This document shows, in pieces, positions 32,118 through 40,405 of a DNA stretch of 41,319 nucleotides. Source of the stretch: an uncultured Ruminococcus sp. (GTDB lineage: Bacteria > Bacillota > Clostridia > Oscillospirales > Ruminococcaceae); contig CAJTWE010000023.1 in NCBI GenBank assembly GCA_910579955.1, forward strand, positions 1 to 41,319, read 5' to 3'. The notes beneath the pieces are model-generated. The model saw only the letters and a program-made list of their open reading frames with translations. It ran no database searches and was not told the DNA's origin. The translations under genes were made by a program, and so were the position numbers. Each line of letters starts with the position of its first letter. Position 1 is the first letter of the stretch.

Positions 32118-32669
32118 ATGAAAAGCATGAGATTATCATGTGAAGAAATTGTGCAAGTTTATAAAGAAAACAGAAATGCTCTTGACAAAGCCATTAAGAA
32201 TATTGTACAATTATTAGATAAGAGAGAACTAAAGATCAGTACTGCTGAAAGCTGTACAGGGGGACTTTTATCAGAGCTTATAACTGATATTCCGGGAGCG
32301 TCAAATGTTTTTGAAATGGGTTTGTGTACCTATTCAAATGATGTAAAGCATAAGCTTCTTGGTGTTCCTGAGGATGTGCTGTCAGAATTCGGTGCGGTAA
32401 GCCCTGAAACTGCACGTGCTATGGTTATGGGACTGCATAAGCTCTCAGGAGCTGATTTATGCATCTCAATAACAGGTCTTGCGGGTCCGGGCGGAGGAAC
32501 GCCGGAGTGTCCTGTTGGTACTGTATTTGCCGGGCTGATCTTTGGAGAAAAAATCTGTACGGCACATATTAAGGCGTATGAAATGTGTGAGATCAGCCGT
32601 AGTAACGTGCGATTTGCCGCTGCGGTGTGTGCTTTTGGAATAGCTCTTAAAATGCTTTTGGAGGAGTAG
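32118..32669 (+). CDS. pncC: CinA C-terminal / nicotinamide-nucleotide amidohydrolase
   Basis: A 183-residue stand-alone CinA_C domain, preceded by about 28 extra residues. Visible motifs are STAESCTGGLLSELITD, GLCTYSNDVKHKLLGV, GAVSPETARAM and ITGLAGPGGGTPECPVGTVF. The domain converts NMN to NaMN and ammonia in NAD recycling; stand-alone versions also tag along with competence genes. AAAGG lies 12 bases before ATG 32118; ATG 32127 is a possible alternative. It overlaps nothing and is followed two bases later by the sortase. Confidence 0.88.
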   Translation: MKSMRLSCEEIVQVYKENRNALDKAIKNIVQLLDKRELKISTAESCTGGLLSELITDIPGASNVFEMGLCTYSNDVKHKLLGVPEDVLSEFGAVSPETARAMVMGLHKLSGADLCISITGLAGPGGGTPECPVGTVFAGLIFGEKICTAHIKAYEMCEISRSNVRFAAAVCAFGIALKMLLEE

Positions 32670-32671
32670 CA

Positions 32672-34012
32672 ATGCAGGTTAAAAAATCTGACATCAGCTG
32701 TAAAGAAACTGTAGAGCAGAAGAAAAATCCTGTTACCGCTTCGGAAGACGAAAAAATAAAAAATATCCGTATCGCTCTTAACGAGATCTCTCAAAGGGAA
32801 GAAGAAAACGAGATCAAAAATCGCATTACTGAAAATGTAAAGCTTTTTAAGGATCAAAAGGAACATCCTGAGAAGTATGAGCGTGAAGAACTGATAAAAA
32901 AACTTCTGGCTGAAAAGAAAAAGCCTGCTGTTAAAACTGTTAAAAAAAGAAAAGCGCCTCAAAAGAAAAATCATGCCGTGGTGCGAAGAAGAAAGAAGAG
33001 AATTTCGGGCGGAGTTATTCCGAGGAAGGGCGATACTGCTTCTGAACTTCTTAGAAAGTCGGTGTTTTGGCTGTCTGCCTGTGTATTTGTAGGGTGTATT
33101 GTTTTTCTTGGTACAGAGCTTTACAGCAGATATGACACAAAGCAGAAGTATGATGATATTTCAAGTAAATACGGCAGCTCAGAAAATAAATATACTACAG
33201 TGCAGCCTGCAACTACAGAAGATGACTACCCCTATGCTGAGGAAGTGCCTACGGAAGAAGCTACATACGAAATGATACCCGGTGCAGCAAATCTTCTCAG
33301 GCTTAGTCCGGATGTTGTGGGATATATCAGTATTCCTGATACTGTTGTAAATTATCCTGTTATGCAGAATAAGGACGACGTTGAAGGTGAAGAATTTTTC
33401 CTGGAGCATGATTTCTACGGCAATTCTTCACATCTGGGTTCTATATATCTGGACTTTCGCTGTAATTTTGACGTTGTTGGAAGTGACAAGCATCTTTCCG
33501 TGCCTACTTCTGATAATCTTATAGTGTATGGTCACGACATGAGAGATGAATCTATGTTTGGAAGTCTGAGAAAATATGCCGGACAGGATGATTATTATGA
33601 AAATCATCCTATTATTGAAATAAATTCCAACTATCGTGAGTATACTTTTAAAATATACGGTTATTTCATTGCAGATGCTACGGATACTACTGACACCCGT
33701 TTTGAATACTGGAATTATATTGATTTTCAGAATGAGGGTGAGTTTTATGATTATGTTAACGAAATCAAACGCCGCACACTGCGTCTTACAGATGTTGATG
33801 TAAAGTACGGTGACAGGCTTCTTACATTGTCAACTTGCAGCAGTATGATAAATAATGGACGACTTGTAGTGTGTGCAAGAATGCTTCGTGATGGAGAAGA
33901 TTTATATGAGGGTACTTCGGGCAGCAGGCCTAACCCAAATATAAAATGGCCAACTATCCATTGGGACAGCAGTTCTTATGATCCAAAGGCTGAATTTGTT
34001 CCATATGGTTAA
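32672..34012 (+). CDS. Class B sortase with long basic cytoplasmic N-terminus
   Basis: A 446-residue membrane transpeptidase. The first ~125 residues are charged and very Lys/Arg-rich (KKRKAPQKKNHAVVRRRKKR), then one transmembrane helix near 128-150, an acidic/Thr linker, and a sortase B domain from about 205. Catalytic residues are visible: H288 in YGHDM, C389 in TLSTCSS and the Arg in RLVVCAR. It would cleave a sorting motif and attach a protein to the wall. No sorting-signal substrate lies in the window. Starts two bases after pncC. Confidence 0.85.
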   Translation: MQVKKSDISCKETVEQKKNPVTASEDEKIKNIRIALNEISQREEENEIKNRITENVKLFKDQKEHPEKYEREELIKKLLAEKKKPAVKTVKKRKAPQKKNHAVVRRRKKRISGGVIPRKGDTASELLRKSVFWLSACVFVGCIVFLGTELYSRYDTKQKYDDISSKYGSSENKYTTVQPATTEDDYPYAEEVPTEEATYEMIPGAANLLRLSPDVVGYISIPDTVVNYPVMQNKDDVEGEEFFLEHDFYGNSSHLGSIYLDFRCNFDVVGSDKHLSVPTSDNLIVYGHDMRDESMFGSLRKYAGQDDYYENHPIIEINSNYREYTFKIYGYFIADATDTTDTRFEYWNYIDFQNEGEFYDYVNEIKRRTLRLTDVDVKYGDRLLTLSTCSSMINNGRLVVCARMLRDGEDLYEGTSGSRPNPNIKWPTIHWDSSSYDPKAEFVPYG

Positions 34013-34036
34013 AAATAATAGAAAAGAGATGTTTTT

Positions 34037-34921
34037 ATGAAAAGGAATCTTTTAGTATGTGCAGCCATTCTGTCGGCTTTTGCTTGTATGTCAACAGGCT
34101 GTAGTTCTAAAATTGATCAGACAGCAGAGGTTTCATCTGCTACTGATGAAAAGATCGAGGACAACAGTGAGGTTATAGAAGCAACAGAATCTGTGACTGA
34201 GGCTACAGAGCCTCCGCTGCTTGAACGTGCAAAGAAGCTTCTTGCACAGAATCCGGATACTATCGGTTATATAAGCGTTCCGGGTACTGATGTGGATAAT
34301 CCTATTGTGCAGACAGTTGATAATGATTATTATCTTCATATCGGATTTGATGGTCAGGAATACAGAGCTGGTACTGTATATATGGATTATCGTGATGTTT
34401 TCAGCTGGAAAGAAGATGAGAATTCGGAGAATATCATACTCTATGGTCACAATATGGCTGACAATACCATGTTTGGTTCGCTAAGACGCTATCGTCAGGA
34501 TCTTGAATTTTATAAGGAAAGCCCTATTGTAAAATTCAGCTCTAATTATAAGGATTATAATTACGTTATTTTTGGTCTGGTGATCACAGCAGGTGACGCA
34601 GCTCCTCCGAGTGATGATCTTTATGCTGACCCAATCACATGGGAAGGATTCCCGTATTGGAATATGCAGGAGCTTGATGATGAAAAGCACTTTAATTATT
34701 ATGTTGATACTGTTGAAAAGATGAACATGATCGACAATAAGATAGATGTTGAATTTGGTGATGAGCTTCTTACGCTTTCAACCTGCTATTCAGACGAGGA
34801 CAATTCCAGATTCCTTATAGTTGCAAGAAAGCTGCGTGATGATGAGACAGAAGCGTCTATTAAGAAGCTTTTGAACAGTGATGATGAAAAGAATGCAGCT
34901 ACTACTGCATCAGATGAATAA
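34037..34921 (+). CDS. Class B sortase predicted to be a lipoprotein
   Basis: A 294-residue protein. The signal sequence MKRNLLVCAAILSAFACMSTGC ends in a lipobox (M/S-T-G-C, C22), so the protein is predicted to be lipid-anchored outside instead of using the usual transmembrane anchor. A Glu/Thr-rich spacer precedes the sortase domain (from about 65), with H138 in YGHNM, C250 in TLSTCYS and the Arg of RFLIVARKL. It lies right after the other class B sortase and is clearly related to it. Expected to act outside the membrane on peptidoglycan-linked substrates. Confidence 0.8.
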   Translation: MKRNLLVCAAILSAFACMSTGCSSKIDQTAEVSSATDEKIEDNSEVIEATESVTEATEPPLLERAKKLLAQNPDTIGYISVPGTDVDNPIVQTVDNDYYLHIGFDGQEYRAGTVYMDYRDVFSWKEDENSENIILYGHNMADNTMFGSLRRYRQDLEFYKESPIVKFSSNYKDYNYVIFGLVITAGDAAPPSDDLYADPITWEGFPYWNMQELDDEKHFNYYVDTVEKMNMIDNKIDVEFGDELLTLSTCYSDEDNSRFLIVARKLRDDETEASIKKLLNSDDEKNAATTASDE

Positions 34922-34927
34922 TAGATT

Positions 34928-36007
34928 ATGAGTATTCGCAAATTTATTGCATGTTTTGCCGCTTTAGCGATGATTTTTACTGTAGTGTTTGAAAATGCGA
35001 TTTGTATTGAAGCGTCAAGTAATAATACTCCGTCTCTTTCTTCACCTGATTTGCATAGTTATTCCGTTGCGGATTCAATGCAGTTTCGTACTAAAGAAAA
35101 TATGCAGGATAGACGCAAGCTTTCTTTGGTGGAGTATGAAGAGGTGGACAGGGAAGAGGCAATGCTAAAGCAGACGCTTAAACCCGGTGAAATTTCATCA
35201 TCTGCATTAGGCTCGGCGGCAGGTGCTGACGCTGCTGTAAATCTTGCGGCTGTGAAAGCTGGTCAGTTTGGGTTTACAACATACGGATTCGGACATGGTG
35301 TTGGTATGAGTCAAAATGGCGCTAATGCATATGCTTCATATGGCGGATATGATTACAGTCAGATACTTTTTCATTATTATCCGGGCACATCGCTTGTACA
35401 AACAGAAATTCCTGCATCAATATCAGCAGGCGGAAGAACAGGAAGCGTTCTTGATATAGTTTCAATGATCGTGTACAATGAAATGTCAGACACAATGCAC
35501 CCGGAAGCTATGAAAGCTCAGGCGGTTGCGGCATATACTATAATTATGAATCCTAATGGAGGTTCATCTTCACTTATATGTAAGTCAAATCCACCGGAAA
35601 GTGTAAGGGCTGCGGTGCAGTCTGTTCTGGGACAGGCACTTTATTATGATGGCAGATATGCTATGACAGTATTCAGTGCGTCAAGCGGAGGATATACTGC
35701 AAGTTCGTATGATGTATTCCGTACGAATTATCCGTATTTGATAAGCGTTCCGTGTGAATATGATGCGGCTTATGACCCTCATTATGGTACAGTTACTTAT
35801 ATGTCGACAGAAGAAGTACGCTCACGTTTGCAGGGAGCTTATGGAGTAGCTCTTTCGGGAAATGCTTATTCATGGATATCTCTTAATATAGGAAGCGGAG
35901 GTTATGTGACCAGCGCACTTATAGGCGGTACAAAAACTGTTACAGGTGAATCTCTCCGGTCAGTACTCGGACTTAAAAGCGGAAGATTTACTTTTGTTGC
36001 GGGATAA
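34928..36007 (+). CDS. SpoIID/LytB domain protein with permuted motif order
   Basis: A 359-residue secreted protein with an N-terminal signal segment (1-28). The SpoIID motif FGHGVGMSQNGA (122-129 core) and the adjoining YSQILFHYYPGTSL sit N-terminal to the catalytic block VYNEMSDTMHPEAMKAQAVAAYT (E185) and to FSASSGGYTASS, and the protein ends with LRSVLGLKSGRFTF. In canonical SpoIID the GHGVGMSQ segment comes last. This looks like a circular permutation of the lytic transglycosylase domain. It would cleave denuded glycan in peptidoglycan, or bind it. Last gene of the operon; a terminator follows. Confidence 0.85.
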   Translation: MSIRKFIACFAALAMIFTVVFENAICIEASSNNTPSLSSPDLHSYSVADSMQFRTKENMQDRRKLSLVEYEEVDREEAMLKQTLKPGEISSSALGSAAGADAAVNLAAVKAGQFGFTTYGFGHGVGMSQNGANAYASYGGYDYSQILFHYYPGTSLVQTEIPASISAGGRTGSVLDIVSMIVYNEMSDTMHPEAMKAQAVAAYTIIMNPNGGSSSLICKSNPPESVRAAVQSVLGQALYYDGRYAMTVFSASSGGYTASSYDVFRTNYPYLISVPCEYDAAYDPHYGTVTYMSTEEVRSRLQGAYGVALSGNAYSWISLNIGSGGYVTSALIGGTKTVTGESLRSVLGLKSGRFTFVAG

Positions 36008-36023
36008 ATATTTGTTTGATTCA

Positions 36024-36048
36024 GGGAGCTTGTTAAGCTCCCTTTTTT
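36024..36048 (+). terminator. Terminator of the nifS-SpoIID operon
   Basis: GGGAGCT (36024-36030), loop TGTTA, AGCTCCC (36036-36042), then six T. Confidence 0.9.
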
Positions 36049-36225
36049 GTAGGGTGAACTAAAGTATGAACATTAAATATCATCTTTTTATGATTTATTT
36101 TTCACCAATATTTCTTTTTGCTTTCACGAAAGAACTGTATTATTAATTGTAAATTAAGGGAATTTTTAGATGGATAAATGAGGTTTCTATGAGTACAGCA
36201 TTGTTTTAAAGAAAGGATATTAAAA

Positions 36226-37809
36226 ATGAAAAGGCTTACATCAATTTTTTTAGCACTTACTCTTATGCTATCAGCGGCTGCATGTGAATCGAAAGACATG
36301 ACAAATTCTCAAGATAACTCGTCAGAAATTGTTAATTCGGAGCACGATGTAAACAACAAACTAACAAATCACATGACGGACAAGGAACGAGAAAATGTCA
36401 AAGTCGGTGAGCTGACGGTATTTGACCATGAGCAGAAATCTGAATCAGACATAATTCCTAAGGACGGTGTTTATCTGGAGATATGGACTCCAGAATATCA
36501 AAAAGAGTATTGGGAGCAATATATGGAAGAAAATCCTTCTGATGAAAATGCTCAGGAGGTAATTGATTCAATAGATGAAGAAAACGTTGATCGGGTACAT
36601 GTTGCTTATGTTGACGGACTTCCAGTATATACAAGTTTTCCAAGCCCTGACTATGATGGCGGAGAAATAACTATAATGGATATGACATGCTTTACTACTG
36701 ATGGTGTCGAACCACATTATTATGATGAAAATCTCGATGAGATTACTGCCGAAGAAGTGGAAGAATGGACATATGATTCTTCTCGAAAGAAAACATACAG
36801 TAATTTCGAGGAATATAAATCAAGGATACGTAAAGAAGTAGAGATTTTAGCGGAATTGGGATTGATTGAGCAAAGCGATATTGAACAGGAATATGAGCGT
36901 GTTATTCGTGTATGGGAAGCAATTATAGATAAAAGCTATAAAGAGCTAAGTGCCGGTTCTACAGAGGAATTTTACAATGTTCTTAATCATGCTATTCCTG
37001 TATGGGAGATAGACCATGATGCAACTGAAGAGATAGCGGAATTTGTAAGTGAGATATCTATTTACGATGAGGAGCTTGACAGTAACTTTATAGTACACGT
37101 TACTCTGCCGCCTGATTATGATCCTGAAAAGACATATCCTGCATATGTGCTTACTGATGGAGTATGGCGTTTTGGAAATCATCCCGCACTCAGAAAGGCG
37201 ATGGAAAATAAAGAGGCGGGCGATGCACTTCTTGTAAGTATCGGTTATGATTACTCCGTAGATGGAATGGACGATCAGAACAGAATAAAATATTTCTGTG
37301 ACAAAAGCAAGGAGTTTCTTGATTTTATAACCGATAATCTTATGCCGTATCTCGGTGAACAGTACAATGTAGATTTCAGTAATTCTACTATATATGGACA
37401 TTCTCTTGGCGGTACGTTTACTCACTATGCAGTTTTTAATTCTGATAGATATGAAAATCAGCCTTTTGGCAATTATATTATCGGAAGTCCTGCATTCTGG
37501 TCACCGGGTTTTCTGCCGTATGTTGACATTTCAGATTGTAAAAATGAGTACGGATATTTTGATAGAAACGATACTCTTGAGAAACGTATATTTATATGTG
37601 CCGGAGCTGATGAAGATCCTGTTTACGAAGAATATTACGGTGATAATGATTCTACTTTGGAGGGCGTTGAAAATCTTACAAAACGGCTTACGGATTATGG
37701 GTTTACAAACTTTGAATGTAAGCTGTATCCTGATTCTGAACATTATCAGTTTATTCCGGAAATGTTGGTAGAAGTATTGGAAAAATTCTATCCGTGTTGT
37801 TCAGACTAA
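36226..37809 (+). CDS. Lipoprotein with esterase (IroE/enterochelin esterase-like) domain
   Basis: A 527-residue lipoprotein: signal sequence ending LSAAAC (C20), then an acidic region of about 270 residues without recognised domain, and a C-terminal alpha/beta hydrolase from about 280. The nucleophile is S393 in GHSLGG, preceded by STIY; H506 in SEHYQFIPEM is the likely catalytic His, and the Asp is probably near ICAGADED. LPPDYDPEKTYPAYVLTDG is the typical start of putative esterase (Esterase_D/IroE-like) domains. Substrate could be a feruloyl, acetyl or siderophore ester. AAAGGA precedes ATG. Confidence 0.75.
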   Translation: MKRLTSIFLALTLMLSAAACESKDMTNSQDNSSEIVNSEHDVNNKLTNHMTDKERENVKVGELTVFDHEQKSESDIIPKDGVYLEIWTPEYQKEYWEQYMEENPSDENAQEVIDSIDEENVDRVHVAYVDGLPVYTSFPSPDYDGGEITIMDMTCFTTDGVEPHYYDENLDEITAEEVEEWTYDSSRKKTYSNFEEYKSRIRKEVEILAELGLIEQSDIEQEYERVIRVWEAIIDKSYKELSAGSTEEFYNVLNHAIPVWEIDHDATEEIAEFVSEISIYDEELDSNFIVHVTLPPDYDPEKTYPAYVLTDGVWRFGNHPALRKAMENKEAGDALLVSIGYDYSVDGMDDQNRIKYFCDKSKEFLDFITDNLMPYLGEQYNVDFSNSTIYGHSLGGTFTHYAVFNSDRYENQPFGNYIIGSPAFWSPGFLPYVDISDCKNEYGYFDRNDTLEKRIFICAGADEDPVYEEYYGDNDSTLEGVENLTKRLTDYGFTNFECKLYPDSEHYQFIPEMLVEVLEKFYPCCSD

Positions 37810-37865
37810 AGCTTGAAATCAATTCTTAATATGAATAAATAAGATGTGTATGTTAAGCGTTAAAA

Positions 37866-37902
37866 AAATTGCCTTCTCTAATTTTTTAGAGGGGCAATTT
37901 TT
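37866..37902 (+). terminator. Terminator of the esterase gene
   Basis: AAATTGCC (37866-37873) pairs with GGCAATTT, with an inner TCTCTAA/TTAGAG stem and trailing T. Confidence 0.8.
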
Positions 37903-37926
37903 CATTAATATATGATTTATTTAGAT

Positions 37927-37954
37927 TTATATTTTCATGTAACACCCATATATA
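37927..37954 (+). promoter_or_regulatory. Possible sigma-E promoter of cotJ
   Basis: TTATATT (37927-37933), 13 bases, CATATATA (37947-37954) resembles the mother-cell sigma-E pattern, fitting for cotJ, which is sigma-E dependent in Bacillus subtilis. The match is imperfect. Confidence 0.3.
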
Positions 37955-38015
37955 GCATCTGAATATAATGGAAAGAGGGCAATTGTTCTCAATAATTCGA
38001 AAGGAGCTGTTGTTG

Positions 38016-38273
38016 TTGAAGGAATCCTATGAATTTATGCGAATGCCTTGTGAGTTCAGGCGTTCTCAAATAAATGAAGAAATGGAAGTGTTCTCAAAAC
38101 ATCGACAAAATGATGGGATAAGCCCATTCCCTGAAAATACGCCTATAGGTATGGCATATGTGCCGTATCAACAATGGGGAGATATATACGCCGCAAACGA
38201 TGGATTTTGCAGAGGAACAATGTTCCCAGAGCTTGATTACCCGTTCAAGGGAGGTGACTGCAATTTTGAATGA
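38016..38273 (+). CDS. cotJA: Spore coat associated protein CotJA
   Basis: About 85 residues. The C-terminal block MAYVPYQQWGDIYAANDGFCRGTMFPELDYPF is the CotJA signature. AAGGAG at 38001-38006 sits before TTG codons at 38013 and 38016, one of which is the likely start; ATG 37968 would give 101 residues but has no ribosome site. A small acidic coat protein made in the mother cell in the cotJABC operon. It overlaps cotJB by eight bases. Confidence 0.85.
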   Translation: MKESYEFMRMPCEFRRSQINEEMEVFSKHRQNDGISPFPENTPIGMAYVPYQQWGDIYAANDGFCRGTMFPELDYPFKGGDCNFE

Positions 38274-38520
38274 ACGCCGAGATCTACTGTGTACTTTGCA
38301 GCAGTATGAATTCGCTTTGTATGATTTGCAGCTTTACCTTGATTCACATCCAAATTGTACAGAAGCTATGCGACAGTATAAAAAGTACAAAGCTATGAAA
38401 AAAGCTGCTGAAGAGCAGTTTGTACGCCTTTATGGTCCGGTTACTGCTGAGCAGTCAGATACCGATAACGAATGGAACTGGATACAAGATCCGTGGCCGT
38501 GGGAAAAGGAGGGGAATTGA
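38266..38520 (+). CDS. cotJB: Spore coat protein CotJB
   Basis: An 84-residue protein beginning at TTG 38266, 8 bases after GGGAGGTG; an ORF start further upstream at 38158 lies inside cotJA and is rejected. ERRDLLCTLQQYEFALYDLQLYLDSHPN, LYGPVTAE and the C-terminal WNWIQDPWPWEKE are the CotJB family signature. Part of the spore coat with CotJA and CotJC. The third gene of the usual operon is broken immediately downstream. Confidence 0.9.
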   Translation: MNERRDLLCTLQQYEFALYDLQLYLDSHPNCTEAMRQYKKYKAMKKAAEEQFVRLYGPVTAEQSDTDNEWNWIQDPWPWEKEGN

Positions 38521-38523
38521 TAA

Positions 38524-38553
38524 ATGTGGATATATGAGAAAAAAGTATCATAT
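38524..38553 (+). pseudogene. cotJC: Truncated cotJC (first ~10 codons only)
   Basis: After a strong ribosome site (AAAGGAGGGG), ATG 38524 encodes MWIYEKKVSY, the typical N-terminus of the manganese-catalase-like coat protein CotJC (about 190 residues). After codon 10 the match stops (LTYTFKFTYTYKQ) and the frame runs into the terminator and amidase of the phage cassette, giving a meaningless 45-residue ORF ending near 38661. The rest of cotJC is not in the window. This marks the junction of an insertion or rearrangement at about 38554. Confidence 0.75.
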
Positions 38554-38593
38554 TTAACATATACATTTAAATTTACTTATACATATAAACAAA

Positions 38594-38634
38594 AAAACAG
38601 CGATACCGGAGAAAAATCCAGTACCGCTGTTTTT
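38594..38634. terminator. Terminator of the inverted amidase gene
   Basis: AAAACAGCG (38594-38602) pairs with CGCTGTTTT (38625-38633), with inner ATACCGG/CCAGTAC pairing. The same core follows the amidase at 17228-17269. Confidence 0.8.
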
Positions 38635-38664
38635 ATCATTTCATTTTCAACCTTTTTTTAAACG

Positions 38665-39621
38665 TTAAATCCTCACCGCATAATCAAGACAAATCCAGCC
38701 ACCAGACTTGAGTCTGCCCCAACCGTTCTTAGTTTCTACTATAGTAAACACACCCTTACCAGTATACTTACCTGTAGTAGGATACTCAGTACCGGCACCT
38801 GTTCTGATGTTCAAATCATCAATAGAAACACGTACTTTGTATGTATTATCTGCACTATCAGAGCTATTCTGCGAAGCAGGATAAACCGCCTTACCCGATT
38901 CATCATAAACAGTATAGCCGTCCTTACAAGCTTTCTTAGCATTCTCTAAACTGCTGTATGCTCCAATCTGAGACTTACTGTCAGCCCATGATTTACGTAC
39001 TCTGTAAAGACTCTTAGTGTTTTCTGTAGGCCTTGTTGTAGTACCAGTATTAACCGTACCACCATTCATAGCAGTCTTAACATCCTCTCTGAACTGATTC
39101 ATAGTAAGACCGTATTTGTTCCAGATATGTTCAACGTCAGCGTGACCCGACGCAATGCCACGTTTATAACCCTCACTGTGGCTTATAATAACGCCATCGC
39201 CTAACGGATTCAGATTATACATCTTACAAAGATAAGCAAACAGCTCTACAGCGGTCTTATACGTTCCCAGTACAAACGTCTTAGTTGCTGTAGGGTTATT
39301 GTCTACGAAGCTTGCACCGCCTGTATAACGTATTGTAGAGGGTTCAGCCATTTCAACTCCAATATGTGTACCATTAGCAGCACCGCCACAATGCCAGCCA
39401 CGGCGATTCCATGGAAGAGTCTGTATTACTGTACCGTCTGCACCTAAAACACCATGGCAGCACACATCATTAGCAGCCTTAGAATTCTTCCATAAACGTG
39501 CAAACACCTTAGGGTCAGGCTGATTACAGCCTACACTATGTAACATAAGCCCTTTTACCGTTATAGTTTTTCCTGCACGGTAACAGTCTGAAGTTGTTGC
39601 AAAGTCCTGCGTGATTTTCAT
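38665..39621 (-). CDS. N-acetylmuramoyl-L-alanine amidase with SH3b domain (endolysin, copy 3)
   Basis: A 318-residue endolysin almost the same as the copy at 16251-17204: Amidase_2 domain (LHSVGCNQ, HGVLGADGTVIQTLPWNRRGW, SGHADVEHIWNKYG), then the LYRVRKSWADSKSQIGAYSSLENAKKACKDGY linker and an SH3b domain (VRVSIDDLNIRTGAGTEYPTTG). It carries a three-residue insertion, WKNSKAANDVC, compared with WKNSDDVC. GGAGG lies 9 bases before ATG 39621; a start at 39783 lies within the methyltransferase gene and is rejected. Begins four bases after the methyltransferase stop. Confidence 0.9.
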   Translation of the reverse strand: MKITQDFATTSDCYRAGKTITVKGLMLHSVGCNQPDPKVFARLWKNSKAANDVCCHGVLGADGTVIQTLPWNRRGWHCGGAANGTHIGVEMAEPSTIRYTGGASFVDNNPTATKTFVLGTYKTAVELFAYLCKMYNLNPLGDGVIISHSEGYKRGIASGHADVEHIWNKYGLTMNQFREDVKTAMNGGTVNTGTTTRPTENTKSLYRVRKSWADSKSQIGAYSSLENAKKACKDGYTVYDESGKAVYPASQNSSDSADNTYKVRVSIDDLNIRTGAGTEYPTTGKYTGKGVFTIVETKNGWGRLKSGGWICLDYAVRI

Positions 39622-39625
39622 AATA

Positions 39626-40405
39626 TTATACCTCCAATTTAGATTTTTGTGCGGATGTAATCCTGTCTTTTGCAATGTTAAAATAATCCTCGTCAAGCTC
39701 AATACCAATAAAATTGCGGTTTGTGTTAACACAAGCGACGCCAGTAGAACCGGAGCCCATACAATTGTCGAGGACAGTTTCATTTTCGTTTGTGTATGTT
39801 TTTATTAAGTATTCAAGCAAATTGACTGGTTTTTGTGTGGGATGCTTTGTTGCGTTTTGTGTATTTCCAAATAGTGCACCGTTCCAACTGCTGAATTTAA
39901 TGACATCAGTTGGGAAACGTTGTCCTGTTTCTTCATAAACATATCCATAATACTTTCCGTACTGTTTTGCACGATTTTCTCCATTTTTTCTTTTTCTTCC
40001 TGATCCAGTAAAATTTGATTTGCTTTTTTGTGCATGATATGTAGGAAGCTTTTTATAAAATACCAAGACATTCTCATGCGCTTTTAATGGCATTCTGTTG
40101 GCGTTTAAAAAACCTGAACTCGTTGTCTTTTCCCAGATGACTTCATAGCGGAACATTTTCCTGTTACTGTTAATCAAATCTGTTGTAAACGGCTGTGAAG
40201 AAAATAGTAAAATTGCCCCGTTATCTTTTATGATGCGATTATATTGCTCCCACAATGGCTCAAATGGAATACACTTGTCCCATTTACATTTTGTCGTACC
40301 ATAAGGCAAATCACAAAGAATCATATCTATTGATTTATCTGGTATTTCTTTCATGATTTCAAGGCAATCGCCGCAATGTAGAGCTAGTTCGTTTTCTATA
40401 GACAT
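39626..40405 (-). CDS. Phage DNA methyltransferase, beta class (N6-A or N4-C)
   Basis: A 259-residue methyltransferase. Motif IV DLPYGTT (a DPPY variant) comes near residue 32 and the SAM-binding motif I block DNCMGSGSTGVAC near 215, the order of the beta class. HPTQKPVNLLEYLIKTYT is the preceding motif X region. Between them is a target-recognition region. No restriction enzyme neighbours it, so it is a solitary phage enzyme, probably protecting phage DNA or altering packaging. AAAGGAG precedes ATG 40405. It sits exactly where the first cassette has none, between the shared AGCGC hairpin leader and the amidase. Confidence 0.88.
   Translation of the reverse strand: MSIENELALHCGDCLEIMKEIPDKSIDMILCDLPYGTTKCKWDKCIPFEPLWEQYNRIIKDNGAILLFSSQPFTTDLINSNRKMFRYEVIWEKTTSSGFLNANRMPLKAHENVLVFYKKLPTYHAQKSKSNFTGSGRKRKNGENRAKQYGKYYGYVYEETGQRFPTDVIKFSSWNGALFGNTQNATKHPTQKPVNLLEYLIKTYTNENETVLDNCMGSGSTGVACVNTNRNFIGIELDEDYFNIAKDRITSAQKSKLEV

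Noticed and set aside
39622..39783. N-terminal extension of the third amidase into the methyltransferase gene
   Set aside because: The extension lies in another frame of the methyltransferase gene, has no ribosome site, and the GGAGG site marks ATG 39621. The plus-strand amidase copy starts at the same residue.
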